Origin: Bathynomus jamesi
Taxonomy: Eukaryota; Arthropoda; Malacostraca; Isopoda; Cirolanidae
DNA length: 64,000 nt
NCBI GenBank assembly: GCA_023014485.1
Contig: JAJOZX010012085.1
Span: 26,001-90,000 of the forward strand
Reading direction: 5' to 3'
Shown here: piece after piece, positions 33,388-44,277 of the stretch
Position numbering within the stretch: the stretch's first letter is position 1
Layout: each line of letters opens with the position of its first letter
Notes under the pieces: generated by a model
Seen by the model: the letters and a program-made list of their open reading frames with translations, nothing else
The model's database searches: none
What the model was told of the DNA's origin: nothing
Made by a program: the position numbers and the translations under genes

Positions 33388-34556
33388 CAGTGAGGCCTTG
33401 CATAACGAATGCCTTAAATAGCAAATTTTTTGCTTAACGAATTACCTCCATAAGGCTCCATTGATCTAAATAACGATTTTACCTTGCAGAATGAATTTGG
33501 TAACGAAAAACGTAATAACATGTTTTCTGTTCAGTTGGAAGTTGGTAGCTGTCGTGAGCAGTTGTGTACAACACAATTGCTCACTATTAAATTTTAATTT
33601 ATTAGCTTTATAAGTGTATAAAACGTGTAGTCATGGCCCCTAAAAGACCTTCATCATCTGCTAATGTTCCAAAGAAATCCAGGAAAACTATCAGTCTCCA
33701 GATGAAGCAGGACATTATTAAAAAAAGTGAATCTGGAACGAGCACCAAAGATCTTGCTGCTGAATATGGATTGTCTGCCAGTACAGTTTCAACAATTTTT
33801 AAGAAGGAAGAAGAAATTATGAAAACTAAAGTAAGTGATGCTACAAGTAGACTTATTAAAGGAAGGGAAGCTATTGCTGAAATGGAGAGAGTTTTACTGA
33901 TATGGATTAGAGAAAAGGAAATGAAGGGGGAATCCATTACTAAGGCATTCATTAGTGACAAGGCAGTGCAAATATATGAACAAATCAAGGAATCCCTTCC
34001 AGCATCAGTTGAAAGATATGAATCATTCAATGCAAGTCGTGGGTGGTTTGAAAATTTCAAGAGAAGGTCAGGAATTAAGAACATTATAAGGCATGGTGAA
34101 GCTGCAAGTGCTGATACTGAGGGAGCAAAGGAATTTAAAATAGAATTTTCAGAACTTGTTGAGGAGGAAGATTATTTACCTCAAGTTTTTAACGCCAACG
34201 AAACTGGCCTATTTTGGAAAAAGCTACTGAACAGAACCTACATTACTAGAAGTGAGTCCAAACTGCCTGGCCATAAACCAATGAAAGACCGGTTTACTTT
34301 ACTTATGGCTGGGAATGGATCAGGGGACCTGAAGACTAAGCCTATGCTTGTGTATCATTCCCAAAATCCCAGGATATTCAAGCAGAAGAAGGTGAACCCA
34401 TTTAAAAAATGGGTAAACAAGCGCAAAAAGGGTCAAAATTTGGGCTCTGGAACGAATTACTGAAAATCCCATTGAACTAATGCATTGCATAATGAATTTT
34501 TCAGTTAATGAATGACCTTCTGGAACAAATTAAATTAGTTATGCAAGGCCTCACTG
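33388..34556 (+). mobile_element. Tigger/pogo-type transposon, internally deleted, 1169 bp
   Basis: The ends CAGTGAGGCCTTGCATAACG and its inverse are flanked by TA (33386-33387 and 34557-34558). The empty site is visible in the other LTR as AACAAGTACTTTATTATCC at about 11745. The right-end inverted repeat is shorter and diverges after about 20 bases. Confidence 0.95.
33633..34463 (+). CDS. Tigger transposase, truncated, catalytic Asp mutated
   Basis: It has the CENP-B-like architecture: the N-terminal HTH (KRPSSSANVPKKSRKTISLQ, then TSTKDLAAEYGLSASTVSTI), the CENPB-type second HTH (SITKAFISDKAVQIYEQIKE...ESFNASRGWFENFKRRSGI) and the start of the DDE_1 domain (QVFNANETGLFWK). The family motif is N-x-D-E-T-G-L, so the first catalytic Asp has become Asn. 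After KPMLVYHSQNPRIFK the rest of the catalytic domain is deleted, leaving 276 residues instead of about 500. The DNA-binding half could still be made. Confidence 0.9.
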   Translation: MAPKRPSSSANVPKKSRKTISLQMKQDIIKKSESGTSTKDLAAEYGLSASTVSTIFKKEEEIMKTKVSDATSRLIKGREAIAEMERVLLIWIREKEMKGESITKAFISDKAVQIYEQIKESLPASVERYESFNASRGWFENFKRRSGIKNIIRHGEAASADTEGAKEFKIEFSELVEEEDYLPQVFNANETGLFWKKLLNRTYITRSESKLPGHKPMKDRFTLLMAGNGSGDLKTKPMLVYHSQNPRIFKQKKVNPFKKWVNKRKKGQNLGSGTNY

Positions 34557-34948
34557 TACTTTATTATCCGTTTACTAATAGGGTTTAACAAGCAACCATC
34601 CAACTCACTCTTTTTCCCATACTAATTTAATAAAACTGTTTTATTCCTCATTCCTTGTTTACAAGTTAACATTTCTTTATATAAAACTTAGTTTATTCTT
34701 TTTGTTCATTAAAATATTAACATTAACATATTACCATATAACATACTTATTCTTTATTTATTTACTTCTTACTAGTTATTGTTTAAAATGTTAATTGTTT
34801 ACTTATTTAATAATTATTCATTCTTTACTCTTTACTTTTTCTATGTATTTAAGACTTATTGGTTATCCTTTTTTTGCTGGAAAGAAAGAGAACCATTAAA
34901 ATCCTATCTATAACAAGTATTTCATTAAAAAATTAAAGAAATTTAATA

Positions 34949-35425
34949 CAGGGTGTACATAAAGTCAGGATCTATTTTTGTAAAGCACTTGGAAATTATA
35001 TGGAATTCAATCATAAAATGATAAAGTGGTAACATTTATTAAATAATTAAGAGTTGGATTCGACGTGACGCCCATCAGTATCCCTGCACAGCTCAAATCG
35101 TTCCACAGCATTTCTAAGCACATTCTGGAGCATTTGCCGGGTTATGTTATCTGCGGCAGTTCGTATATGTGTACGTAAGTTTTCAAGACTCGTAATCTTC
35201 ATCTGATAGACGTGCGACTTGATAAAGCCCCATGCAAAGAAATCTAAAGGGGTTAAATCTGGTGATCTCGCTGGCCAAGGTCTGTTGCTTCCGCGTCCGA
35301 TCCAGTGATTTGGAAAACGTCCATTTAGATAATCCTGAATAATTTTGGCATAGTGACAAGGAGCACCATCATCTAAATGTTGAAATGCTTCAGCAAGTCC
35401 TTCGAGAATGAGTGAATGAACTGGG
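34949..35425 (-). mobile_element. Mariner-like element, right half only
   Basis: The terminal repeat CAGGGTGTACATAAAGTC stands at 34949 after TA. The other half is missing: the sequence switches to the Tigger at about 35426. Confidence 0.85.
35047..35425 (-). pseudogene. Mariner-like transposase C-terminal half
   Basis: The minus strand is open for about 125 codons to a stop at 35049-35047. It reads DDGAPCHYAKIIQDYLNGRF (second catalytic Asp), WPARSPDLTPLDFFAWGFIK (third catalytic position in the SPDLTPLD box) and ends TDGRHVESNS. There is no start because the N-terminal half is lost at the junction with the Tigger. Family members are about 350 residues. Confidence 0.88.
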
Positions 35426-35428
35426 GTT

Positions 35429-36828
35429 TTAGTCAGTGTCCTCTTCCTCTTCTAGTGTTGCCTGCTTTTGCATTGCAATAAGGTCTTCATTTGTGAGCTC
35501 ATCACTATGTGATCCAAGCAGTTCATCTACGTCAGTTGCAGAAACATCGAGATTCAATTGATTTGCAATGTTTACAATTTCTTCTGTCTCATTTTGTACA
35601 GTCTCTGTGGGTGTCCCAAAATCATTAGCAAATTGAGGGCAGAGTTTCTTCCAAACACCCTTCATATTCTTTTCAGTGATGTTATTCCATGCTTTTTTTA
35701 TTAATTTTATTGCATCTAAAATGTTAAAGCTTCTCCAAAACTCCTTTATTGTTGGTCCCCGTTCTTTGTCTGTTGCTTCAATCAACATTTCAAATGTGTA
35801 GCCTAGATAATGGGCTTTAAATGTTGCAATAACGCCCTGGTCCATCGGTTGTAAAAGTGATGTCGTATTTGGTGGCAAAAAAATTACTTTGACATTAGGA
35901 TGATGATATTGCAGAATTGGGGGGTGACCAGGTGCATTGTCCAGAACCAAAAGTGCATGAAATGGAAGTTCTTTCTCATCACAGTATTTTTTAACTTCTG
36001 GTACAAAGTGATAAGAAAACCATTCTTCAAATAATGTTGCAGTTACCCAAGCTTTTTTATTAGATTTCCATATGACTGGAAGGGTACCTTTTAAGATGCC
36101 CTTAAGTGCCCTGGGATTTGCGGCTCGATAAACAAGCATTGGTTTTAATTTTAAATCACCCGACGCATTTCCTCCAAATAATAATGTTAGATCTTTCGCG
36201 ACTTTAAAGCCAGGCATTTTGGATTCCTCTTTAGCAATGAAACTCCTTGATGGCATGTGTTTCCAGAAAAGTCCTGTTTCATCCACATTGAAAATAAATG
36301 ATGGCATGTAGCCCCCTTCTTCAATTATTTCTGCCAATGTTTCAGGAAATATTTTTGCTGCTTCAACATCAGCGCTCGCTGCTTCTCCTTGCACTTTGAT
36401 GGAATGCCACCCATGTCATTTTTTAAAGCATTCAAACCATCCTCTGCTCACAACAAAAGTTTCATCCTTTACTGAGTCACCTTTCTTTTCTTTAAGCATG
36501 TTGAAAAGAGAGAAAGCTTTGGTACAAATTGCCGCTTGGCTAACATTCATATGCAGTCGTTGTGTTTTGTCACATCCATGCACTCAAAAGTTTCTCCATG
36601 TCAGGAATAATGCTATCAGCATCTTTTTTACAAGCCCATGTGGATTGCATAGGCTGCGCATTTTTAACAAGAGATAAATATTTTTCTTTGTCCTTGAGAA
36701 TTGTGCAGACAGTTGATGTGGTCATTGAAAATTTATTGCAAATGTTTTTCAGTCGTACCGGAGTTGTGCATTTTTACAATTTCATATTTCGTTTCCAAAG
36801 TGATTGCTTTTCGTTTCTTTTTATTCAT
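35429..36828 (-). pseudogene. Tigger (DDE_1) transposase, N-terminal part broken
   Basis: From an ATG at 36828 the minus strand starts MNKKKRKAITLETKYEIV, the CENP-B-type HTH, then degenerates with several stops between 36790 and 36400. From 36394 to 35429 the catalytic half is one open frame: FNVDETGLFW (Asp 1), LLVLDNAPGHP (Asp 2) and PPNTTSLLQPMDQGVI (Asp 3). It closes with an acidic tail ending TLEEEEDTD. All three catalytic Asp are present, but the DNA-binding half is not translatable. Confidence 0.92.
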
Positions 36829-37171
36829 GTCAATGTCTGTAGTACACTTTCATTTAGACATAATGGAAGAGGGTAAAAAACATGGTAATAACAATTGTAA
36901 ACAAGGTAAAACACATGTGGCACAGAAGAACGAGTTCAGCACAACCTCTCTCAACAATGTGGATGTATGTACTAACGTCTGAAGCTGTGTAGTCTCACCA
37001 GACTGAACTAATGAATGCACGCTATGCATTTGCGTGGTACATTTGAATGTTCTGAAGCTATTTAGGGCATTATATGATTGCGTGAGATAATTATTTTAGC
37101 CTTTTAAACTTGTTTATTTATTGTAAAATAAAACTTGTAAACCCGGGGTCTCGTAAAGCGAGGTATTACTG
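35429..37171 (-). mobile_element. Second Tigger element, left end lost
   Basis: The right terminal repeat at 37140-37171, read inward, starts CAGTAATACCTCGCTTTACG, followed by TA. No matching repeat exists at the left, where it is fused to the mariner fragment. Confidence 0.85.
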
Positions 37172-37173
37172 TA

Positions 37174-37680
37174 CAGTATGTCTCAGACTGCAAGATAACT
37201 ACATACACTGTCCATTATAATTATTTAGTGGGGAATGACTTTTTCATATCAGTCAAGGGCTGGTTTAAAGGTAGCTGTGGGCTGTGTTTAAGACTGCTTC
37301 TGCAGATAGTAAAATATCTACATTTACAGTTAGTTGCCTTTGCTAATAAATGGCTGATGGAATTCACTGTCCAAAAATGCAAAGTCCTCCATTTTGGTAG
37401 AAATAATGGAAACTTCACTTGAGAGATGCAAGGAAAATGTTCAGAAGATATCAGTCAGCAAAATGATCTAGATATTATAGTTAGTGATCTGAGGTATTAC
37501 TTTTGAAAGCTAGAAGTAAAGCAAATAAAATGCTAGGTAAATTATTAAGATGAATGTTTGCTACAAAAGTAAGGCAGTCATATGTAGGTTATATAATTCT
37601 TATGTTAGGCCCACCTAGAATACTGCATTCAAGCTTGGTCACCTCACCATAGGTAGGATATGGACATGCTTTAAGGTGTT
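37174..37680 (+). pseudogene. CR1-like LINE fragment (RT thumb region)
   Basis: The plus strand reads ANKWLMEFTVQKCKVLHFGR and, across stops, NDLDIIVSDL, KARSKANKMLGKLLR and a degenerate SYVGYIILMLGP. These match the segment of the 8.8-11.2 kb LINE around KCKVLHVG to SLVRPHLEY. It is short and full of breaks. Confidence 0.8.
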
Positions 37681-37681
37681 A

Positions 37682-39190
37682 TGGAAAAACTATACATGCC
37701 TACAATATGGTATCTTATATGGTACCTTTATTTCTTAAATACAAATTAATAATTTATTGAATTAAATACAGTACTGTAACTACAAAATTGCCTTAGGATT
37801 GGTGACAAAGCCTCTTGGGAATTAAAATAATTGCCATACATAGAACCCCATATGTAAGCATTGGGCCTGCATAACAAGAAAAACGTATTATTTCATATCA
37901 GAATTTTCCATTGCTGACTCATGAAAATTACTTTGAGAGAAGAAATAATGAAAACACAAAAATTAGACATCTAGGGACTTTGTAAAGTCAATGAATTCTT
38001 AAGAAAATGAAACTTTTATTAACAGCTCAGAGCTGTCGAGTTAGTGATGCTTTAAGCAAGGGATACATACTAATCTTCCTGTAAGTTCTGAGTGAATACC
38101 TCATAATAAAAAACTAATAACTCAAAAGGATAGGCCTATTCCTTCAAGTATTTAAGTGTAGTGAATGCCTATATTAATTAAACCGAATAAAGTCATTGCA
38201 TAACTCCATTGCCTTCATTGAAAGAGAGCCAGTGCCCTACAACCAGAAGCAAAGCCCAACAAAATAATAAGGTATGGTAATTTCCTTCTTTACCATTAGG
38301 CAGCACTAAATACTGAAGGCATATAAATTAAACATTAACCAAAAAACCACCACTTAACGAAGCATTTTGAAGACCTCCACAAACATAACTTTTGAATGAA
38401 AAACTTAGGGTTTTTGCCATTCAACTCTCCACTGATATCTGCTGAAAATTTCCAATGGATGAGGGTGATGGCAATAAACCATGACCCTATATAGTTTTTT
38501 TATATGGTAGCCATGTGGGGGCCCAACCCCTCTAAAATTTACACTAACACAAACAGGCTAGGCTTAGCTCATTAGGCCTAACCCTAACTTTACCTTACTG
38601 TACCTAATGTAGCAATTGGCGAAGGCTAAGGCCAATCATAACCATAAACAAAGCCTCATTCATTTAACAGGCTTAATTCACTTTTGGTCCTATACAAAAT
38701 AGGCCAATTTCAACCTGGGCCTCTTTATTAGGCCTGCTTTACCCTAAGCCTATTTAATAGGCCCTACTTTTTAACCCTTTACTGTCTAATTTTTTTGTAG
38801 GGTTAAGTTATGAGAGCGCGTATTTGATAGGTTACAAATTCATCTATTTGGGCAGTAAAGGTTAAACTCAAAACAAAGCCTCATTTAACAGGCTTAACTC
38901 ACTTTATAAGCCTACTTAGTAGGCTTATTTAGTAGGCTCACCTTTACCTTAATAGGCCTAATATACTCAGACCTAGGCCTACTTCAAACATTACAATTTA
39001 GACCTACTAAAAACCTACCTCTCAAAGTAGGCCCTACTTTTTAAACTCGAGGCCTATCCTAACTAAAAACTGTAAAACTTTTAATGTAACCTGTGTTGTA
39101 GGTTATATAAAACTTATTACAGCAAACTTATTATATGGACAAAAGGGTAAAAAACCCAGACCAAGCAGACAAAAACACAGACCGTGGAGC
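37682..39190. other. Non-coding; rich in AGGCCTA motifs from about 38500
   Basis: There is no gene. Between 38510 and 39070 AGGCCTA/TAGGCC-type words recur many times (for example TTTAATAGGCCCTAC and AATAGGCCTAATATAC), with two approximate repeats of CTCATTTAACAGGCTTAA at about 38650 and 38880. Confidence 0.5.
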
Positions 39191-39191
39191 T

Positions 39192-40319
39192 ATGGCACCA
39201 TCTCAAAACTACAAAAAATTAATGAGAAAAAAATCAGCATATAAAAGTGTTATCACAAAACTATACAATGATTAATTACAAACAGAAAGAACCTACAAGA
39301 TATGATCTTGAAACAACATTAAATTCTATTACTTATGACAAACAAGAAATTCTCATACTAGATGAGGAAATAATTACAGAAATTGATTGATGACACAATT
39401 GAACTAACAGATGATGAGTATTCTACTCTCCTACTTGACAATGAAAATTATATTAAAAAACTTGATTCCTATATTTCTGAAATTCAAAACCAACTTGAGT
39501 ACAAAAGACAAGACACCAATGAAAGCTTCTTAGAAGCTATCTGAAATGCTTCACTTAGCTCTCCCAACAAGGCTGAGGGCAATGAACTAAAATCAAAACT
39601 GCCGACACTTGAAGTACCTACTTTTGAGGGTGACAGAGCCAAATTTCAATCTTTTATTGAAAAATTTCATAGCCTTACAGGTAATTAAAACTACACTTAC
39701 AGATGTTGATAAATTTAGTTATTTACTGAACTATCTGAAAGGCCCTGCCTTAAGATTAGTGGAATCACTGCCAGCCATAGGTACTACTTATTATGTGGCA
39801 ATAGAATTACTTAACAGAAATTAAATGAATAAAGATGAAATTATACATGACTTGGCTCTTAAAGTAATGAATATGCAAACCCCAAAAGACAACTATGATG
39901 ACCTCTTTGACTTTTATTGAGAGTTTGAATGTCTCATGGGACAACTTAAAACAATAATTTAAACATTACAGAATCAGCTTGGATCATTCAAGCTGTTGTT
40001 TTTGAAAAACCCTTCTAGGGTCAAAGAGATATTTCATCAGAGAACAACTGACATATACCCTAGCCTTAATAAGCTAAGAGAAGATTTCCCAACCATACTT
40101 GCACTTTACAAATCAAGCTACACACTCCCAAAATTTAACACAACACACAAGAAAAACCCAACAATTCATAAAACCAAAAACCTAACAAAAAATTTCAACA
40201 CTTACCAGTTACATTCAAATGCAACTGCAAAACCCAATTTACAGAAAATAAAGTTACAGGAAAAGAATCAAAGACTCCTACTCTACAAAACTTTAATGTA
40301 ACTACTGAGTCTAACCCCA
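39192..40319 (+). pseudogene. BEL/Pao retrotransposon gag remnant
   Basis: The frame opens MAPSQNYKKLMRKKSAYKSV, the usual BEL gag start. At about 39610 it carries LEVPTFEGDRAKFQSFIEKF, then LTDVDKFSYLLNYLKGPALR, AIELLNRN and DDLFDFY. This order is characteristic of the DUF1759 gag domain of BEL/Pao elements. Stops and frame changes occur every 50-100 codons. It continues RVKEIFHQRTTDIYPSLNKL at about 40020. I saw no LTR. Confidence 0.85.
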
Positions 40320-40355
40320 TAACGTGCAAATTTTGTTTTAGCAACAAACATAGTA

Positions 40356-40874
40356 CAGCCATTCCTTGCTTAATGAAGGGGGTTACATTCCTAAAAAGCC
40401 TTCATTATGTAAAAATTAGTTAAGTTTTATATGGGAAAAATTCAATTTGGTTCCAAGCACACTTTTTTTGATAGCCTAATATAAATAGAGTGGGTAAAGT
40501 TCACCATTAAGTTCCTCATTATCACCTTTCTCTTCTTCATTGGATTGGGTAATGATGTTGAGCTTGGACATTTTGGTGCCATGCAATATATTGGGGTTAC
40601 AAAATAGTAACAATAACACTTTGTAGAACATCACTTTTGTTATGAATGCAACACATGAGAATGCACAATGAACACTGATGCTGCGAAAATGTGTTGCAGG
40701 GATGGTGGGAGACCATGTGTTGGGTGGGAGAGAGAGCTTGCCTATGTTGTGGGAACCATCTTTGCCTTTGTTATAGCAAAATTTCCTTTGTAATATTCGA
40801 AAGTAGTATTAAATAAAAACCTTCATTGTAATGAACATTTGTTAACTGAACCTTCATTAAGCAAGGGATGGCTG
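40356..40874. mobile_element. TA-flanked MITE (pogo-like), 519 bp
   Basis: The ends CAGCCATTCCTTGCTTAATG and its near-inverse (CAGCCATCCCTTGCTTAATG) are flanked by TA. It is inserted between the two zinc-knuckle segments of the BEL gag remnant. Confidence 0.9.
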
Positions 40875-40876
40875 TA

Positions 40877-41557
40877 CTACATATTGTCCCAAATACACAG
40901 ACTTTACAGCAAGGTCAAAATGTTGTGAACAACTAAACTTATGCAAAAAATGCACTAGATTGGCTTAATAAGTTAGATTGCAAATTAAAATACAATTGTA
41001 AGATTTGTAGTAGTTTTGACCATGTCACCCCCCATGTGTAATACACTAAAAGACATGGAAAAAACCTACAAACATTCTGAACAAACACCTAAATCAAACC
41101 AAAACAAACTGAAAATGCTATGAATGGGCATGTCAGTTCATCTAGCATTAACAACAATTCAAAAATTCTTTTACCAACCACAACTTTGGAAATTCAAAAC
41201 AAAAAGGGACAAATAGTACAGGTTAGGTGTCTCTTAGATACCTGCTCACAACAAACATTTGTAACCAAACAATTGATAGAAAAATTGAGACTTCAGAAGC
41301 AATGGGGAAATGAAGATCTCTATTTCATCATTTATTACCAAAAACACAGTACAAGCCAGTTTTAAAACTGCAAATGTAACTTTAACTCTTGATGGAACAT
41401 TTGAGTCCCTTACTGTTGTTTGTTGTTTTGTTGTTGTGGACAAAGTAGAACAAGAAAAATTACAAATAGCTGGGTTAAAACAAACTTTGCTGCAACTTCA
41501 AAACAAATATACAATAGCTGACAAAACCCTTAATACATATGTAGGTGATGACAAATT
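40877..41557 (+). pseudogene. BEL/Pao zinc knuckle and protease remnant
   Basis: At about 40990 KYNCKICSSFDHVTPHV is a degenerate knuckle. From about 41160 KILLPTTTLEIQNKKGQIVQ and VRCLLDTCSQQTFVTKQLI are the BEL-type retropepsin (DUF1758), with D-T-C-S where D-T-G-S is expected, a loss of the active-site Gly. A frameshift at 41310 follows, then ANVTLTLDGTFESLTVV up to the MITE at 41558. Confidence 0.82.
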
Positions 41558-42395
41558 CAGGGCTGTGGAGTCGGTCAATTTTGAGTGGAGTCGGAGTTGG
41601 AAGTGCATAGTTGGATGGAGTCAGAGTCGGTGCAAATCCTTCAATTATAACCATAGCAGCCTAGGCCTAGGCCTAGCTCAATTTTATGAATAAAATAGAT
41701 TTAACTTAATGTTTTAATATATAATATATAAATAATATAGAATATATAACATATAAATATATAAATATAAATAATATATAAATAATATATAAATATAAAT
41801 AATATATAAATATAGTTGCTTATAATTAATAAGGATTATAATTAATTAATAACATAATTAATAATAGGAAATTTTAAAAATTTTATACTAGCAACCCTAA
41901 ATCTTTTTTCAGATTTTTAGATTTCAATGATAATAATTTGATAAGCATCACTGAAAGAAGATTAATGGAGAGGAGCGATCCTTTTTAAGAACAAATTCAG
42001 TTTAGGTTAGTACAATTTGTTACAGATGTTTATAATACAAAAACATCCTATTAATTTGCTAAACCAATAATAATCTTATTTTGTTTAAGTTTCAATCAGT
42101 TTGTATTTTGGGATTTATTGAAATTTTTGAATAAAGAGAAAAAAAGCCATTAAGGCATATACTGTAGTTACAGCCACTAAGTAACCTGATGAGTCATGTG
42201 GTGGTGACGAAATGCCTTGTTTATGAATCTCCATTGGCCTAATAAAGCTAATCGTAATCAATTTGGCCTTAACATTCCATCGGAGTCGGAGTCGTAATTA
42301 TACAAGTCAGATTTCTGGAGTCGGAGTTGGAATGTTAAAATTTTTTGGAGTTGGAGTTGGAGTTGGCAAATTTTATCACTGACTCCACAGCCCTG
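41558..42395. mobile_element. hAT-type element, 838 bp (GGAGTCGGAGTC family)
   Basis: It starts CAGGGCTGTGGAGTCGG and ends CCACAGCCCTG. It has the same termini and subterminal repeats as 6629-7064 but a different AT-rich interior (ATAAATATA runs at 41715-41820). A clean 8-bp duplication is not visible: GACAAATT on the left, GATGGCAT on the right. Confidence 0.85.
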
Positions 42396-42507
42396 GATGG
42401 CATACATATGCTCATGGGGCTGACTATCTTCATCTTGTCCATAGAGGCATCATTGAAATTGGGGATGGAATAGCCATACAAACTCCCACAGGTATTGCAC
42501 CTTTGTG
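42396..42507 (+). pseudogene. BEL/Pao protease continuation
   Basis: After the MITE the plus strand reads GIHMLMGADYLHL (one frame change) and GIIEIGDGIAIQTPTG. This is the loop preceding the end of the BEL protease domain. It is cut at 42508 by a hAT element. Confidence 0.6.
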
Positions 42508-42849
42508 CAGGGTTGGGAAAAACCTGGTTTTTTCACAAAAAAAAAAAAAAAAATATCTAACTGGGTTTTGGGTTTTTGCTGGTTTTTTTGGTTTTGGGTG
42601 GGTTGAAATTTTTTTTAGAAACATTCAATAATTCTGTAGTGCCCAATATATCTATTATTTTATTAATTTATTTATCCAATCTACAATAAATATTAAAAAG
42701 ACATTTTCATTTCACAGAAAGTTCAGATATGAGAGAGAATAATGACATACGTATTAGAATTTTCTCCATTTTAATTTTAGATCTTTCCTTTATTTTTTAA
42801 CAGCAGATTTCAACTTTATTTAGACCTAACTCAAATTTAAATTTTTAAG

Positions 42850-43104
42850 ATGCCAAACTCAGAGTTATAGAGGTGGAAGATCTAAAGCTAGCAAATGGGA
42901 CGAGGTGACTTTATTAAGTGATCAGCTTACTAGAGTACTATGCAATTATTGCAAAGAAAGTATCACTCAAAAAATTGAATGAGTGAAACATCATCTAGAG
43001 AAATGCAGTAAAAGAAAAGTGGAATGTTTTGAAAATGAGGCAAGAGGTATGCCGAGACTCGAATTTGGAGCATCGGTTGAAACTGATTCACTTCCTCCAA
43101 CTTT
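42850..43104 (+). pseudogene. hAT transposase N-terminus, BED zinc finger
   Basis: The frame reads SKWDEVTLLSDQLTRVLCNY, then C-x2-C and H-x4-C across one TGA (CNYCKESITQKIE, stop, VKHHLEKC). This is the W...C-x2-C...H-x4-C pattern of BED fingers that open many hAT transposases. The TGA probably replaces a CGA Arg codon. The frame continues past the foldback at about 44066 (ASGKDDPKIYEIYS), then is lost. Confidence 0.8.
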
Positions 43105-44065
43105 AAATGCAAAAAACTTCACTTTTTCTACGTGAAGGTCAAAATATGAAAATAAAAACCCACTCTAATAGACAGAGTTTATTTCCACGACAGTTTCGAC
43201 GCCCACTGGCATCCTCCTCGGGTGGATACAGAAACACGAAAGAACCAAAACAAGAGGGAAAAACAGTCCAGGGACCGACCGTTAAGAAATTCACACTTAG
43301 GTTAGATCCCATTCTCCCGACACTGGAAGGGCATTTTCATTAAGTACATTCGCGCAAATTTAAAACTATCTTCCTGTTTTAAACATACAGATTCTATTAT
43401 TTTTTTATTTTTTTTTTTACATAATTATTACATTTATTATTGAATTTATTACATTTAATATTGCATAATTATTTATTACAGAAATTATAAATTTATTATT
43501 ACATTGGTTATTACATTGTTGTTTATTATACAGAACTTATAAACTGAAAAACGAATGAAAAAAGCCGATTAGGAAACAATCCAGAGACCATTGAGACATA
43601 GGTGCGAATTTCTCAATGGTCTCTGGATTGTTTCCTAATTGGCTTTTTTCATTCGTTTTTCGGTTTATAAGTTCTGTATAATAAACAACACTGTAATAAC
43701 CAATGTAATAATAAATTTATAATTTCTGTAATAAATAATTATGCAATATTAAATGTAATAAATTCAATAATAAATGTAATAATTATGTAAAAAAAAAAAA
43801 AAAAAAAAATAATAGAATCTGTATGTTTAGAACAGGAAGATAGTTTTAAATTTGCGCGAATGTACTTAATGAAAATGCCCTTCTGGTGTCGGGAGAATGG
43901 GATCTAACCTAGGTGCGAATTTCTTAATGGTCGGTCCCTGGACTGTTTTTCCCTCTTGTTTTGGTTCTTTCGTGTTTCTGTATCCACCCGAGGAGGATGC
44001 CAGTGGGCGTCGAAACTGTCGTGGAAATAAACTCTGTCTATTAGAGTGGGTTTTTATTTTCATAT
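43105..44065. mobile_element. Foldback (large palindrome), about 920 bp, with 11-bp target duplication
   Basis: Two near-identical arms of about 450 bases run 43144-43590 and 43606-44065 in inverted order around GACATAGGTGCGAATT. The direct repeat CCTCCAACTTT flanks the insertion (43094-43104 and 44066-44076). About 40 bases at the left (43105-43143) are not mirrored at the right. Each arm has a T/A run and a conserved segment with GATGCC...GGGCGTCGAAAC near its outer end. Confidence 0.9.
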
Positions 44066-44277
44066 CCTCCAACTTTGGCTTCTGGCAAAGATGATCCAAA
44101 GATTTATGAGATCTACTCAGTTGTCCAGCCAGTTCCGGATCATTGGAAAGATTTTTTTCAATGTTTGGCTTGGTATAGAGTAAAATGCAAAATAGGTTAG
44201 GGAAAGAAAAGGCAGAAATGTTGGTTCGAATCTACTGCCACCTAAGGTCAAAAGATGCTGAACATACTGATCAATAA

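Larger units (their letters stand above)
32857..34948 (-). mobile_element. Gypsy A, 5' LTR, interrupted and truncated
   Basis: It matches 11229-12149, split by the Tigger at 33388-34556. It stops at 34948, where a mariner fragment begins. The outer third of the LTR and the target duplication are missing. Confidence 0.88.
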
